A stretch of 64,000 nt of DNA from Oxalobacteraceae bacterium (GCA_947448025.1 CANFLV010000012.1:62001-126000); one strand, 5' to 3'; counted from the stretch's first letter, positions 1-9,557 are shown. Numbers and translations are program-made. The notes: a model not told the origin generated them from the letters alone.

Positions 1-648
1 AACAATGGCATCAAGGGTCATATCCGCATCTTCGCCAATACCACGGCGGTGACGGAATTCATGCCGCAGGTACTCGGCACCTTTCTCGCCACGCATCCGC
101 ATGTGAATGTCGCGCTCGAAGAACGACTGAACCAGGACATCATGCGCGGCGTGCAGGACGGCACGGCTGACATCGGCATCGTCGCCGGGCCCGTGCAGGG
201 GCAGGGGCTGGAAGTGATTAATTTTTCAACCGACCGGTTGGTGCTGGCGACCGCACTTGAACATCCACTGGCGGGCGCTGGCAGTATCACTTTCGCTGAA
301 ACGCTGGAATACGCGCATATCGGCCTGCACGAGGGCAGCACGCTGCAGCATTTCCTCAACCGTATCGTCGCCGAAAGTGGCCAGCGTTTGAACCTGCGCA
401 TTCAAGTGCGCGGCTTTGAAGCAATGTGCCGCATGGTCGAAACGAATGTCGGCATCGGCATCCTGCCGCAGTCGGCGGCGGTGCGGCATAGCCAGACCAT
501 GCAGTTAGCGCTGGTTGAATTGAGCGAGCCTTGGGCTGTTCGCGAGCGCAGTGTGGTCGTGCAAAAACTGGAGGGTTTGCCGCAGTATGCGCGCGAGCTG
601 GTGGACTTTATTTGCAAGACGGCGGCGTTGAATAAGCTGGCGGAGTGA
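1..648 (+). CDS. LysR-family transcriptional regulator, C-terminal part (5' truncated by window edge)
   Basis: The frame is open from base 1 (first residues NNGIKGHIRIFANTTAVTEF) to the TGA at 646-648, so the gene starts outside the window. What is visible is the effector-binding domain of a LysR-type regulator: it opens with the typical first strand (GHIRIFANTTAVTEF), has the middle segment DIGIVAGPVQGQGLEVINFSTDRLVLA, and ends with a GIGILPQSAAV segment as in this fold. The N-terminal helix-turn-helix lies off the edge. The ligand and target genes cannot be inferred from this fragment. The internal GTG at 49 is not a real start. Confidence 0.85.
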   Translation, partial: NNGIKGHIRIFANTTAVTEFMPQVLGTFLATHPHVNVALEERLNQDIMRGVQDGTADIGIVAGPVQGQGLEVINFSTDRLVLATALEHPLAGAGSITFAETLEYAHIGLHEGSTLQHFLNRIVAESGQRLNLRIQVRGFEAMCRMVETNVGIGILPQSAAVRHSQTMQLALVELSEPWAVRERSVVVQKLEGLPQYARELVDFICKTAALNKLAE

Positions 649-720
649 GCTAATCCATCAGTTCACCGAAGCTGTTAGTGCACCGAGGCTGTCGGCGCCA
701 GCGAACCGCAGACGCTAGCG

Positions 721-780
721 CGCGACGCGAGAAATTCGACTTAGTTCGCATGCTTACGAGGGCGAATTTCTCGCGTCGTG
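721..780. repeat. Perfect 16-bp inverted repeat with 24-nt loop
   Basis: Left arm 723-738 (CGACGCGAGAAATTCG) pairs perfectly with 763-778; the pairing can extend to 721-738/763-780 with one G-U. No T-tract follows on either strand, so it is not a standard intrinsic terminator. It could form a stable hairpin or a cruciform, or be the footprint of a lost mobile or REP-like element. Confidence 0.75.
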
Positions 781-883
781 TGCGGGTCAAATGAAAGTCG
801 GTCATGCCTATCGCGCAGGTGGATGCTGAAGTCCTGATTAGGTATCTCGTTCTTCTGCCAATCATGAAAAAAAGCGTCAGTGA

Positions 884-936
884 TGGGGGGCGTCGTCGGA
901 AGGAGTGAACACCCCGACTGGAGGCGACGCCCCCCA
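884..936. repeat. GC-rich 12-bp inverted repeat
   Basis: TGGGGGGCGTCG at 884-895 is exactly complementary to 925-936, with a 29-nt loop. It lies just upstream of the 17-bp direct repeat (938-954/994-1010). The role is unknown. Confidence 0.7.
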
Positions 937-1053
937 GCGCTGATGCGGATTAGCCAAAGAGCAGATTGCAAAAAAGAACAGCATGTCAACCATCGCTGAT
1001 GCGGGTTAGCGCAAGTACAGTAGGGTTAAGAGTAGCTTACCTGCCCTTAGTCC

Positions 1054-1539
1054 TCACTCCGCCAGCAATTTCTCAATATCCGCCGCAATATCCTTAGGCT
1101 CCGTCATCGACGCATAACGGTCAAACACCGTGCCATTTTTGCGAACCAGGAACTTCGTAAAATTCCACTTGATCGCTTCCGTGCCAAGCACGCCCGGCGC
1201 GGCATGTTTGAGGTACTGGAACAAGGGATGCGCCGCATCGCCATTGACGTCGACTTTCGCAAACAGCGGAAACGTCACGCCATAATTTTTCTCGCAAAAT
1301 GCGCCGATCTCTTCCGCAGCGCCGGGTTCCTGCGCGCCGAACTGATTGCAGGGAAAACCGAGTACTTCGACGCCCTTGTCCTTGAACTGCTGATACACCT
1401 GTTCGAGCCCCTTGTACTGCGGCGTGAAGCCGCATTTACTCGCCGTGTTGACGATTAATACGACCTTGCCGCGATATTGTGCGAGTTCGACGGGGGCGCC
1501 ATCAAGGGCATTGGCCTGGAAGTCATACAGTGTCGTCAT
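1054..1539 (-). CDS. gpx: Glutathione peroxidase-family thiol peroxidase
   Basis: 161 aa, full family length. It reduces H2O2 and organic hydroperoxides in the cytoplasm or periplasm; no signal peptide is visible, so cytoplasm is likely. The peroxidatic Cys36 sits in NTASKCGFTP, followed by the FPCNQFGAQEP motif (Cys64, Gln70) and KWNFTKF (Trp125, Asn126). The extra Cys82 in the loop AFCEKNYG is the position of the resolving cysteine in thioredoxin-dependent bacterial and plant enzymes, so thioredoxin is a more likely reductant than glutathione (inference). It ends the minus-strand pilT-pilU-gpx cluster, starting 2 bases after the pilU stop. Confidence 0.93.
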   Translation of the reverse strand: MTTLYDFQANALDGAPVELAQYRGKVVLIVNTASKCGFTPQYKGLEQVYQQFKDKGVEVLGFPCNQFGAQEPGAAEEIGAFCEKNYGVTFPLFAKVDVNGDAAHPLFQYLKHAAPGVLGTEAIKWNFTKFLVRKNGTVFDRYASMTEPKDIAADIEKLLAE

Positions 1540-1541
1540 GG

Positions 1542-2678
1542 TTACACAATTCCTAAATGGTGGGAGTCATCGCTATCGTCGCGATGTTTGGCGTCTTTGC
1601 CATAGAGCTTGATCATCAGGCGCAAATCATTGAGCGAGTCGGCATTGCGCAAGGCGTCTTCGTAACTGATTCTACCGCCTTCATACAAATCGAACAGCGC
1701 CTGGTCAAAGGTCTGCATGCCGAGCTCGCGCGATTTTTTCATGATCTCCTTGATTTCATGCACATCGCCCTTGAAGATCAAATCGGAAATACGCGGCGAA
1801 TTCAGCATGATCTCAACAGCGGCAGCGCGGCCTTTCGCATCTTTCAACGGGATTAGCCGCTGGGAAATCAGCGCCTTCAGGTTCAGTGACAAATCCATCA
1901 ACAATTGCGGCCGTCGCTCTTCCGGGAAAAAATTGATGATGCGGTCCAGCGCCTGATTCGCACTGTTCGCATGCATGGTCGCGATGCAGAGGTGGCCGGT
2001 TTCGGCGAAGACGATCGCATGTTCCATCGTCTCGCGCTCGCGGATTTCGCCGATCTGGATCACGTCCGGCGCCTGGCGCAGCGTGTTCTTCAGCGCGACC
2101 TGCCAGTCGGCAGTATCGATGCCGACTTCGCGCTGGGTCACGATGCAATTGCCGTGCGGGTGGACATATTCGACCGGATCTTCAATCGTGATGATGTGGC
2201 CGTAGCTGTGCGCATTGCGATAACCAACCATGCCTGCCAGCGTGGTCGACTTACCCGACCCGGTCGCGCCGACGACGATAACGAGGCCGCGCTTGTTCAT
2301 GATGATGTCTTTCAGGACCGGCGGCACAGCCAGTTCTTCGAGCAGCGGTATCGTCGTGGTGATGGTCCGTAGCACCATGCCGACCTTCGCCTGCTGCATG
2401 AAGGCAGACACGCGGAAGCGGCCGATGTCAGCCGGACTGATGGCGAAATTGCATTCCATGGTCGCCTCGAATTCAGCGGCCTGTTTATCGTTCATGATGG
2501 CGCGCACCAGGGCTTGCGTCTGCGCCGCACTGAGGGGCTGATTCGACACCGGTGTCATGCGGCCGTCGACCTTGAATGCCGGCGGAAAGTCGGCAGTGAT
2601 GAACAGATCCGAGCCATTCTTGCTCAGCATTAGCCTAAGCAAGTCATGCATGAATTTCGTCGCATGTTCACGTTCCAT
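1542..2678 (-). CDS. pilU: Type IV pilus retraction accessory ATPase PilU
   Basis: 378 aa. A secretion-superfamily ATPase of the PilT/PilU group that helps PilT power pilus retraction and twitching. Walker A is GATGSGKST (137-145), the Asp box/Walker B region is DVIQIGEIRE (about 205-214) and the His box is GHLCIATMHANSA (about 228-240). It has the longer C-terminal tail after the ATPase core that is typical of PilU, here rich in Asp and His (HRDDSDDSHHLGIV). It lies 30 bases after pilT on the same strand, the usual pilT-pilU order. Confidence 0.93.
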   Translation of the reverse strand: MEREHATKFMHDLLRLMLSKNGSDLFITADFPPAFKVDGRMTPVSNQPLSAAQTQALVRAIMNDKQAAEFEATMECNFAISPADIGRFRVSAFMQQAKVGMVLRTITTTIPLLEELAVPPVLKDIIMNKRGLVIVVGATGSGKSTTLAGMVGYRNAHSYGHIITIEDPVEYVHPHGNCIVTQREVGIDTADWQVALKNTLRQAPDVIQIGEIRERETMEHAIVFAETGHLCIATMHANSANQALDRIINFFPEERRPQLLMDLSLNLKALISQRLIPLKDAKGRAAAVEIMLNSPRISDLIFKGDVHEIKEIMKKSRELGMQTFDQALFDLYEGGRISYEDALRNADSLNDLRLMIKLYGKDAKHRDDSDDSHHLGIV

Positions 2679-2708
2679 CGTTCATCCTTGGTGCGGCCAG
2701 CAGTCGCC

Positions 2709-3752
<1,044 letters not shown>

Positions 3753-3844
3753 TTATAATCCTCGACTGGCCAGTTCCCATGCTTGCGCCCTGGCTGTTAT
3801 TCCCATGCTGCTTGCATCATCGTTACAGAAGACCCTCATTGATT

Positions 3845-4549
3845 ATGTCCTCAATCATCGCCAACTTGCAAGCCGTGCAAACGCAAATCGCCACTGCTGC
3901 GCAAGCTGCCGCACGCGACCCTCAGGATGTTGTCTTACTGGCAGTATCGAAGACCTTTGGCGCCGATGCCGTGATCGAAGCGGCACTCGCCGGACAGACT
4001 GCGTTTGGTGAAAACTACCTGCAGGAAGCCGTCGACAAGATCGCTGCCGTGCGCGCCTCGCATCCCGAAGCACCACTCGAATGGCATTTCATCGGCCCGA
4101 TCCAGAGTAACAAGACGCGGCCCATCGCCGAAAATTTCGACTGGGTGCATTCGGTCGAGCGCCTGAAAATCGCCGAGCGCCTGTCCGCGCAACGTCCTGA
4201 AAACCTGCCGCCGCTGAACGTCTGCCTGCAGATCAATATCAGTGGCGAAGCGAGCAAGAGCGGCGCACTGCCGGAGGAAGCGTTGGCACTGGCCACCGCG
4301 ATCGCCGCCTTGCCGCGTCTGCGTTTGCGTGGCTTGATGGCTGTGCCCGAAGCAACGCCGGACTTCGCGTCGCAGCGTGTCGCATTTCGCGCGCTGCGCT
4401 TATTATTTGAATCACTTTGCCGCGCGGGACTTGCGCTCGATACGCTGTCGATGGGCATGTCGGCCGATCTCGACGCGGCCATTGCTGAAGGGGCCACGAT
4501 TGTGCGCGTCGGCAGCGCCATTTTTGGGAAACGGGATTATGCAAAATAA
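3845..4549 (+). CDS. yggS: YggS/PROSC-family pyridoxal phosphate homeostasis protein
   Basis: 234 aa. PLP-binding protein of the YggS/PLPBP family with an alanine-racemase-like barrel fold; it buffers PLP and affects amino-acid metabolism but has no known catalytic activity. PLP is expected on Lys36 in LLAVSKTF; the family signatures AFGENYLQEA and HFIGPIQSNK are present, as is the C-terminal LSMGMSADLDAAI phosphate-binding segment. The ATG at 3845 gives the family's usual N-terminus (MSSIIANLQAV); the frame is open further upstream but that part is not conserved-looking. It is followed directly by proC, a widely conserved pairing. Confidence 0.93.
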   Translation: MSSIIANLQAVQTQIATAAQAAARDPQDVVLLAVSKTFGADAVIEAALAGQTAFGENYLQEAVDKIAAVRASHPEAPLEWHFIGPIQSNKTRPIAENFDWVHSVERLKIAERLSAQRPENLPPLNVCLQINISGEASKSGALPEEALALATAIAALPRLRLRGLMAVPEATPDFASQRVAFRALRLLFESLCRAGLALDTLSMGMSADLDAAIAEGATIVRVGSAIFGKRDYAK

Positions 4550-4562
4550 TGGACAAGACAGC

Positions 4563-5375
4563 ATGAAGATCAGCTTCATCGGCGGCGGCAATATGGCCAC
4601 TGCGCTCATCGGTGGCCTTGCCGGTAGTGTCACGGCCGCTGCCAATATCCATGTGGTCGACCTGAATGCTGCGAGCCTGCAAAAGCTGCAGCAGCAGTTT
4701 GGTGTGAGCACGGCGGAACAGCTCGACGCTGCCGTCGAGTCTAGCGATGTGATCGTGCTGGCAGTGAAACCGCAGCAAATGCGCGAGGTGGTTTTGCAGC
4801 TGCAGCCGCATGTAAAGTCGCAGCTAATCCTGTCAATTGCAGCAGGTATTCGCGGCAGTGACTTGTCGCGCTGGCTCAACGGTTATGGCGCCATTGTACG
4901 CACCATGCCGAATACGCCGGCTTTGATCGGCATGGGCATTACCGGCATAGTCGCGCTCGCCGGCGTATCGGCTGCGCAGCGCAGTGCGGCTGACGCGATC
5001 ATGCGTGCGGTCGGCGCGACGGTCTGGCTCAGTGATGAGGTACTGATCGATCCGGTCACGGCGGTCTCCGGCAGCGGCCCCGCTTATGTGTTTTATTTTA
5101 TCGAAGCCATGCAGCAGGCGGCGCTCGAGATGGGTCTCACGCCAGAGCAGGGTACGGAACTGGCCGTGGCGACCTTCACCGGTGCGGCGCAGTTGGCGGC
5201 GCAGTCGAGCGAGCCGATCGCGCTCTTGCGCGAGCGCGTGACCTCGAAGGGCGGCACGACCTATGCAGCGCTGAGCAGCATGCAGGCCGATGGCGTCAAG
5301 GAGTCCATCGTGCGCGCCATGAAGGCGGCAGCGGCGCGGGGCAAGGAATTAGGCGAAGAATTCGGACGTGACTGA
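4563..5375 (+). CDS. proC: Pyrroline-5-carboxylate reductase
   Basis: 270 aa from ATG 4563. Last step of proline synthesis: NAD(P)H-dependent reduction of 1-pyrroline-5-carboxylate. The N-terminal Rossmann motif is MKISFIGGGNMATALIGG; the C-terminal domain carries the ProC signature around DPVTAVSGSGPAYVF and RERVTSKGGTT. An in-frame ATG at 4539 would add eight residues and overlap the yggS stop by 11 bases; 4563 fits the family better. Likely co-transcribed with yggS. Confidence 0.95.
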   Translation: MKISFIGGGNMATALIGGLAGSVTAAANIHVVDLNAASLQKLQQQFGVSTAEQLDAAVESSDVIVLAVKPQQMREVVLQLQPHVKSQLILSIAAGIRGSDLSRWLNGYGAIVRTMPNTPALIGMGITGIVALAGVSAAQRSAADAIMRAVGATVWLSDEVLIDPVTAVSGSGPAYVFYFIEAMQQAALEMGLTPEQGTELAVATFTGAAQLAAQSSEPIALLRERVTSKGGTTYAALSSMQADGVKESIVRAMKAAAARGKELGEEFGRD

Positions 5376-5408
5376 AAAGCACAGTGATTCATTGATTCAG
5401 TGATTTTG

Positions 5409-5435
5409 GCAGGCGCCGGCATTTCCGGCGCCTGC
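5409..5435. terminator. Strong GC hairpin after proC
   Basis: GCAGGCGCCGG (5409-5419) and its exact complement (5425-5435) form an 11-bp stem with a 5-nt loop, 34 bases after the proC stop. No T-run follows on the plus strand, so it is not a canonical intrinsic terminator, but its place suggests it ends or stabilises the yggS-proC transcript. Confidence 0.5.
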
Positions 5436-5471
5436 GCAAGGATGCGCTCGCTCGCGCCATGCATGATTTTA

Positions 5472-5493
5472 AAATATGACGATCATCATATTT
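5472..5493. promoter_or_regulatory. TetR operator copy 1, upstream of tetR-type gene
   Basis: A 22-bp near-perfect palindrome (core AATATGACGATCATCATATT, 5473-5492) with only one mismatched pair, 18 bases before the regulator's ATG. The exact reverse complement of the 20-bp core recurs at 6132-6151 before the efflux gene, so this is very probably the binding site of the TetR protein encoded between them (inference). Confidence 0.8.
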
Positions 5494-5510
5494 GCGTGTA
5501 CACTCAGCCC

Positions 5511-6092
5511 ATGCAGAAAAATCTGACCCGCAAAGAACTCACTCACGACCGCATCGTCGAAACCGCCTCGCGCGTAATCCGACGCACCGGCTTCGATGGC
5601 ATGGGCGTGGCCGAGATCATGAAGGAAGCGGGTCTCACCCATGGCGGCTTTTATGCGCACTTCGATTCACGCGAGGCCTTGCTGGCCGAGGCGCTGGAGC
5701 GCGCCGGTCGCGACAGTGCCAAGTTGATCACGGCGCGCACCGCGCACCGGCGTACCAAAGGCGCCAGTGCATTTCGCGCATTGATCGACGCCTATCTGTC
5801 CGAGTCCCACGTCAACGCCGTTGAACATGGCTGCCCCATTGCCGCACTGGCGTCGGACGTGCCGCGTCAGGCACCGGGGGTGCGCGAAGTCGCGGCCGGG
5901 CGCCTGCAGGCATTGATCGCAAGGGTGCAGGAAGTCGTACCTGCGGACGCTGCTGCCGACAGCGCGCTGGCGATTGCCAGCACCATGATCGGCGCGATTC
6001 AGCTGGCGCGCGCACTGCCGGATCGGCAGCAGTCGAATGCGGTGCTGGCGGCTTGCCGGCGTACTTTGCTCGAGCAGTACGACGCACCATGA
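5511..6092 (+). CDS. TetR/AcrR-family transcriptional repressor
   Basis: 193 aa from ATG 5511. The N-terminal helix-turn-helix is of the TetR type (DRIVETASRVIRRTGFDGMG, then EIMKEAGLTHGGFYAHFDSR). The C-terminal ligand domain contains EHGCPIAALASDVPRQ, seen in TetR regulators that control efflux or reductase genes. It lies between two copies of the same palindrome, one before itself and one before the downstream MFS gene, so it probably represses both and is released by a small lipophilic inducer (inference). The start is set by the operator and promoter lying just upstream; the open frame extends further but would run through the palindrome. Confidence 0.92.
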   Translation: MQKNLTRKELTHDRIVETASRVIRRTGFDGMGVAEIMKEAGLTHGGFYAHFDSREALLAEALERAGRDSAKLITARTAHRRTKGASAFRALIDAYLSESHVNAVEHGCPIAALASDVPRQAPGVREVAAGRLQALIARVQEVVPADAAADSALAIASTMIGAIQLARALPDRQQSNAVLAACRRTLLEQYDAP

Positions 6093-6131
6093 ATATTTAC
6101 CCAGCCGTTGGCCGCCAATTTTTTGATCGCG

Positions 6132-6151
6132 AATATGATGATCGTCATATT
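6132..6151. promoter_or_regulatory. TetR operator copy 2, upstream of MFS efflux gene
   Basis: AATATGATGATCGTCATATT is the exact reverse complement of the core palindrome at 5473-5492. It sits 49 bases before the chosen ATG of the transporter. A repressor bound here would block the efflux gene's own promoter in the 108-bp gap between the two genes. Confidence 0.8.
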
Positions 6152-6200
6152 CATGGGCGCCAGTCCAGCGGCGTTCCCTCCAACCCTCCTGAAAGTACAC

Positions 6201-7601
6201 ATGCCCGCCAAACCCACTATCCCTGACACGGCCGCGCCGCTCGTTCCGGTCTCGCCCTGGCCGATTTTCTGGATCGCCAGCATCGCCACCTTTCTCGTTT
6301 CGCTCGACAGCACGATGCTGTTCGCTGCATTCGGCACGCTAAGGCAAGCTTTTCCGAATGCCACGGCAGCGGATATGTCATGGGTCATCAATGCCTACAC
6401 CGTCGTGTACGCGGCGATGTTGATTCCCTCGGGCGGCTTGTCGGATACGCATGGTCGAAAGAAGATTTTCATGCTCGGCGTGATCGTGTTTCTGGTCGCC
6501 TCCGCGGCCTGCGGACTGGCGGGCAATGTGTGGTGGCTGATCGCCGCGCGTGTACTGCAGGCAATCGGTGCGGCCTTGCTGACGCCGGCGTCGCTGGCCA
6601 TCGTGCTGGCTGCATTCCCGCAGCAAAAGCGCGCGATTGCCGTCAGTATCTGGGGCGCGGTCGGGGCACTGGCCGCAGCCATCGGGCCTAGCCTCGGTTC
6701 CTTTGTCGTCGATACCGTGGGCTGGCCTTGGGCGTTTTATATCAATCTGCCGCTGGGCGCGATTTCACTTTGGCGTGGTGCGCGACTGCTGCCGGAATCC
6801 GTGCGTGCTGCCGTGCCTCGTCGCGTCGATGGTGTCGGCATGGCCATGCTGATGGTCGCCGTGGGCGCGATCGCGCTGGCCATCGTGCAAGCTGATTCGC
6901 CGGCCTGGTCGCGTACTGAATTGCTGGTCGTTTTTGGTACGGGCCTGATCGCGCTGATCGGCTTCGTCGTCTGGGCGCGCACGACGGCTACGCCGCTGAT
7001 TGACCTGAGCCTGTTCCAGCATCGCACCTATACTTTCGTGAATCTGGCGACACTGTCGTTCGGCATCGCCTTCTCGATGATGTTCTTTGCCTTCTTCTTT
7101 TACATGACCGAGGTCTGGCATTACAGCTTGCCGCGCGCAGGTTTGGCCGTCACGCCCGGACCGCTGCTGGTGATCCCGTTTGCCATCCTCACTGGGCGTC
7201 TCGCGGCGCGCCATGGACATCGACCTTTCCTCGTCGGCGGCAGCGTGATTTATGCGCTCAGCGGCTTGTGGTTCCTGCTGGTGCCGGGCGCTGAAGTGAA
7301 TTATCTTGCGCATTGGCTGCCAGGCCTGCTCCTCAGTGGCATGGCGGTCGGCATGGTGCTGCCGTCGCTGTCAGCTGCGGCCGTGAATCGCCTGCCACTG
7401 GCGCATTATGCGGTCGGTAGTGCCGTGAATCAGGCGACGCGCCAGATCGGTTCTGTCCTCGGCGTGGCGTTGACGGTGATGTGGATCGGTCATGGTCATT
7501 TGCAGGCGGCGGATTTTGTACCGGTGTACGTGGCGCACGTGGTGCTGGCGCTGCTGACGGCTTTGCTATGCCTGTCGGTACATACGAAGCCTGCGGCTTA
7601 G
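6201..7601 (+). CDS. MFS drug efflux transporter, DHA2 (14-TM, EmrB/QacA) type
   Basis: 466 aa from ATG 6201. Inner-membrane proton antiporter of the major facilitator superfamily. Motif A is GGLSDTHGRKK (78-88); motif C lies in the fifth helix (AAAIGPSLGSFVVDTVGWPW); hydrophobic segments are spread over the whole length, consistent with 14 helices. The upstream in-frame extension would translate the operator, so 6201 is preferred. No membrane-fusion partner (EmrA-like) is adjacent, so it probably works alone. The substrate is unknown. Control by the upstream TetR protein is inferred from the shared operator. Confidence 0.9.
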   Translation: MPAKPTIPDTAAPLVPVSPWPIFWIASIATFLVSLDSTMLFAAFGTLRQAFPNATAADMSWVINAYTVVYAAMLIPSGGLSDTHGRKKIFMLGVIVFLVASAACGLAGNVWWLIAARVLQAIGAALLTPASLAIVLAAFPQQKRAIAVSIWGAVGALAAAIGPSLGSFVVDTVGWPWAFYINLPLGAISLWRGARLLPESVRAAVPRRVDGVGMAMLMVAVGAIALAIVQADSPAWSRTELLVVFGTGLIALIGFVVWARTTATPLIDLSLFQHRTYTFVNLATLSFGIAFSMMFFAFFFYMTEVWHYSLPRAGLAVTPGPLLVIPFAILTGRLAARHGHRPFLVGGSVIYALSGLWFLLVPGAEVNYLAHWLPGLLLSGMAVGMVLPSLSAAAVNRLPLAHYAVGSAVNQATRQIGSVLGVALTVMWIGHGHLQAADFVPVYVAHVVLALLTALLCLSVHTKPAA

Positions 7602-7610
7602 GACGTTTAG

Positions 7611-7916
7611 TCAGTCGCGCCGTCGCAAGCCCTGCAGCACAGGCGCAAAGGTGTTCCAGGTGCGCGACGCCGATAGCAGACTGCCCAGAAACGCGCCCAC
7701 TCGTCGCGGGCGCACGATCACCAGTACCGCTGTCAATGCGCCGAGTACGATGCCGGGATGCTGCTTGAGGCTACGTACGGCATGCAGCGTGCTGTCGATG
7801 GCGGCCATCAGGCCCTGCATTTCATGGCTGCGCTGTATCAGCTCGACGCGCTCGACTTCGCAACGTGCGACGAGCTGGCGGCGGCGAAAGTTGAGTTTCT
7901 GTTCCGGGCTGATCAT
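7611..7916 (-). CDS. YqjK-like small membrane-associated protein
   Basis: 101 aa. It begins with a charged, helical, Arg-rich stretch (LNFRRRQLVARCEVERVELI), followed by one hydrophobic segment (HPGIVLGALTAVLVIV) and a basic tail. Size, layout and position third behind yqjD-like and yqjE-like genes match the YqjK family. The molecular function of this family is not established. Confidence 0.7.
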   Translation of the reverse strand: MISPEQKLNFRRRQLVARCEVERVELIQRSHEMQGLMAAIDSTLHAVRSLKQHPGIVLGALTAVLVIVRPRRVGAFLGSLLSASRTWNTFAPVLQGLRRRD

Positions 7917-7923
7917 GGTGGTC

Positions 7924-8289
7924 TTAGCTTGAGGGTTTCAAGGCATCGATGTCGCGCGCCAGTTCGATCAGCGTCGTGCCCAGCAGATGCGGTTTGTGGC
8001 GGTAACGTTCGCGGATCTGCAGGCCGACATAGGCACCACAGCCGGCGAACAGGACAATCAACGTGAGCAGCACGGTGATGCGATGGTCGTCCCAGTACAA
8101 CACGACCAGCAGCAATACTGCCAGCAACAAGGACAGCGCAAAGCAGAACATCGCCACCTGCGTCAGCAGCAGGTAGGAAAAATAGCGCAGCGCTTCTTCT
8201 TCAAGTTCAACCGTGGCGAGCTCGGCGCGCGTATGCAGCAGCGCGATGAAATTCGCGCCGATCCGGCTCAGGGTCTGCGCGATTGCCAT
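7924..8289 (-). CDS. YqjE-like inner-membrane protein (phage holin superfamily III / DUF1469)
   Basis: 121 aa. It has an N-terminal amphipathic region (SRIGANFIALLHTRAELATVELEEE) and two long hydrophobic helices (LLTQVAMFCFALSLLLAVLLLVVL and ITVLLTLIVLFAGCGAYVGL). This is the layout of the YqjE/DUF1469 family. It starts 3 bases after the DUF883 gene and is followed 7 bases later by the YqjK-like gene, so the three form one operon. The holin name comes from fold similarity only; there is no phage context. Confidence 0.8.
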   Translation of the reverse strand: MAIAQTLSRIGANFIALLHTRAELATVELEEEALRYFSYLLLTQVAMFCFALSLLLAVLLLVVLYWDDHRITVLLTLIVLFAGCGAYVGLQIRERYRHKPHLLGTTLIELARDIDALKPSS

Positions 8290-8292
8290 CGC

Positions 8293-8607
8293 TTACCGGC
8301 GTCTGGCGAGCAGGCCGATTACGACGCCAGCCAGCGCACCGATGCCGACGGATTTCCAGGCATGGTTATTCACATAGTCGTCCGTGTTGTGCACGACATC
8401 GCGGCTACGCGTGAGCAAAGAGTCTTCGATCTTGCCGAAGCCATCGCGCGCGGCCACCAAGGCTGACTCTACCTTGGCGCGGGCCTGCAGGTAGGTGTCC
8501 TCGCTGCCGTTTTTTGATTTCAGTAAATCTTCAGCTTCGTGGATCAGCGATTTCAGGTCATGCATGATTTTTTCGCGCTTCTCCAGGCTGGCGGCGATCC
8601 TGTCCAT
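8293..8607 (-). CDS. YqjD/ElaB-family (DUF883) C-tail-anchored membrane protein
   Basis: 104 aa. A long soluble helical part (EKREKIMHDLKSLIHEAEDLLK) ends in a single C-terminal membrane helix (VGIGALAGVVIGLLARRR). Known family members (YqjD, ElaB) anchor stationary-phase ribosomes at the inner membrane. It is first gene of the yqjD-yqjE-yqjK-like operon. In E. coli the equivalents are stationary-phase induced; no promoter evidence for that was found here. Confidence 0.87.
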   Translation of the reverse strand: MDRIAASLEKREKIMHDLKSLIHEAEDLLKSKNGSEDTYLQARAKVESALVAARDGFGKIEDSLLTRSRDVVHNTDDYVNNHAWKSVGIGALAGVVIGLLARRR

Positions 8608-8695
8608 AGGCGTCTCCCTAGGTATGAAACAAAATGTTCCACCCCAGTGTAGCCAGCGCGGATGACCGCAGATTGCGCGCCATCAAAGTCGCTGC

Positions 8696-9550
8696 TCAGC
8701 GCAACGCATAATCGAGCGCCACACCCGCAAAGATCGCCGCGCCCAGCCAGTTATTGTGCCGGAACGCCGCGAAGCAGCGCATCCGGTCGCGCTCGCGGAT
8801 CAGCGTGTAGTGATACCCCGCACAGCCCGCCGCAACGAGCAGTCCGCCAATGAAGTACAGACGCAAGCCCGCCTGCCAGCCGACCACAAGAATCAGCCCC
8901 AGCGCCACCGCGTAACACAGCATCACCGCCAGCACATCAAAGCGCCCGAAGGTAATGGCCGAAGTCCGTATGCCGATGCGCACATCATCATCGCGATCGA
9001 CCATCGCGTATTCGGTATCGTAAGCGACGGCCCAGAAAATATTCGCCAGCAGCAGCAGCCATGCCGAACCCGGTACTTGGCCCTGCACGGCGGCAAAGCC
9101 CATCGGGATGCCGAAGCCAAACGCAATGCCCAGATACGCCTGCGGAATCGCAAAGAAGCGTTTGAAATAGGGATAGCTGCCAGCGATTAGCACCGCGGCG
9201 ACCGAGAGCTGTTTAGTCAGCGCATTGAGCGGCAGGATCAGCGCGAACGCGATCAGCGCCAGCACGCCGGCCACGAGCAGCGCTTCCCATGAAGCGATCC
9301 GGCCACTCGTCAAAGGCCGCTCAGCCGTGCGCTTGACGTGTTTGTCAAAATCGCGATCGGCATAATCATTGACTGCGCAGCCGGCCGAACGCATCAGTAC
9401 CGTACCCAGCGTAAAAATCAGCACGATGCCGAGATCCGGCTTGCCCGCCGCCGCCAGCCACAGCGCGATCAGCGTTGGCCACAGCAGCAGCAGGATGCCG
9501 ATCGGCTTGTCGAGCCGCACCAGCCGGATATACAGTTGGAGTCGCTTCAT
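8696..9550 (-). CDS. ubiA: 4-hydroxybenzoate polyprenyltransferase
   Basis: 284 aa. Integral-membrane prenyltransferase that joins the polyprenyl tail to 4-hydroxybenzoate in ubiquinone synthesis. The first Asp-rich motif is NDYADRDFD (61-69) and the second is [13 protein letters not shown] (177-189), both needed for Mg-diphosphate binding. Multiple hydrophobic helices run along the length. It is last of the minus-strand run recG-oxyR-ubiA, starting 7 bases after the oxyR stop. A second ubiquinone gene (ubiH) lies at 42.0-43.2 kb. Confidence 0.95.
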   Translation of the reverse strand: MKRLQLYIRLVRLDKPIGILLLLWPTLIALWLAAAGKPDLGIVLIFTLGTVLMRSAGCAVNDYADRDFDKHVKRTAERPLTSGRIASWEALLVAGVLALIAFALILPLNALTKQLSVAAVLIAGSYPYFKRFFAIPQAYLGIAFGFGIPMGFAAVQGQVPGSAWLLLLANIFWAVAYDTEYAMVDRDDDVRIGIRTSAITFGRFDVLAVMLCYAVALGLILVVGWQAGLRLYFIGGLLVAAGCAGYHYTLIRERDRMRCFAAFRHNNWLGAAIFAGVALDYALR

Positions 9551-9557
9551 GGCGTGT

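Larger units (their letters stand above)
649..1053. other. Gene-free stretch with inverted and direct repeats
   Basis: About 400 bases lie between the LysR fragment and the stop of gpx with no convincing gene. The stretch holds a 16-bp perfect inverted repeat (723-738 with 763-778), a 12-bp GC-rich inverted repeat (884-895 with 925-936), and a 17-bp direct repeat with one mismatch (938-954 and 994-1010, core GCTGATGCGG). Short frames across it look like chance. Confidence 0.7.

Noticed and set aside
7924-8289. Phage holin gene as evidence of a prophage
   Set aside because: The holin label is only a fold-family name; the yqjD-yqjE-yqjK arrangement explains the gene and no phage genes are near.
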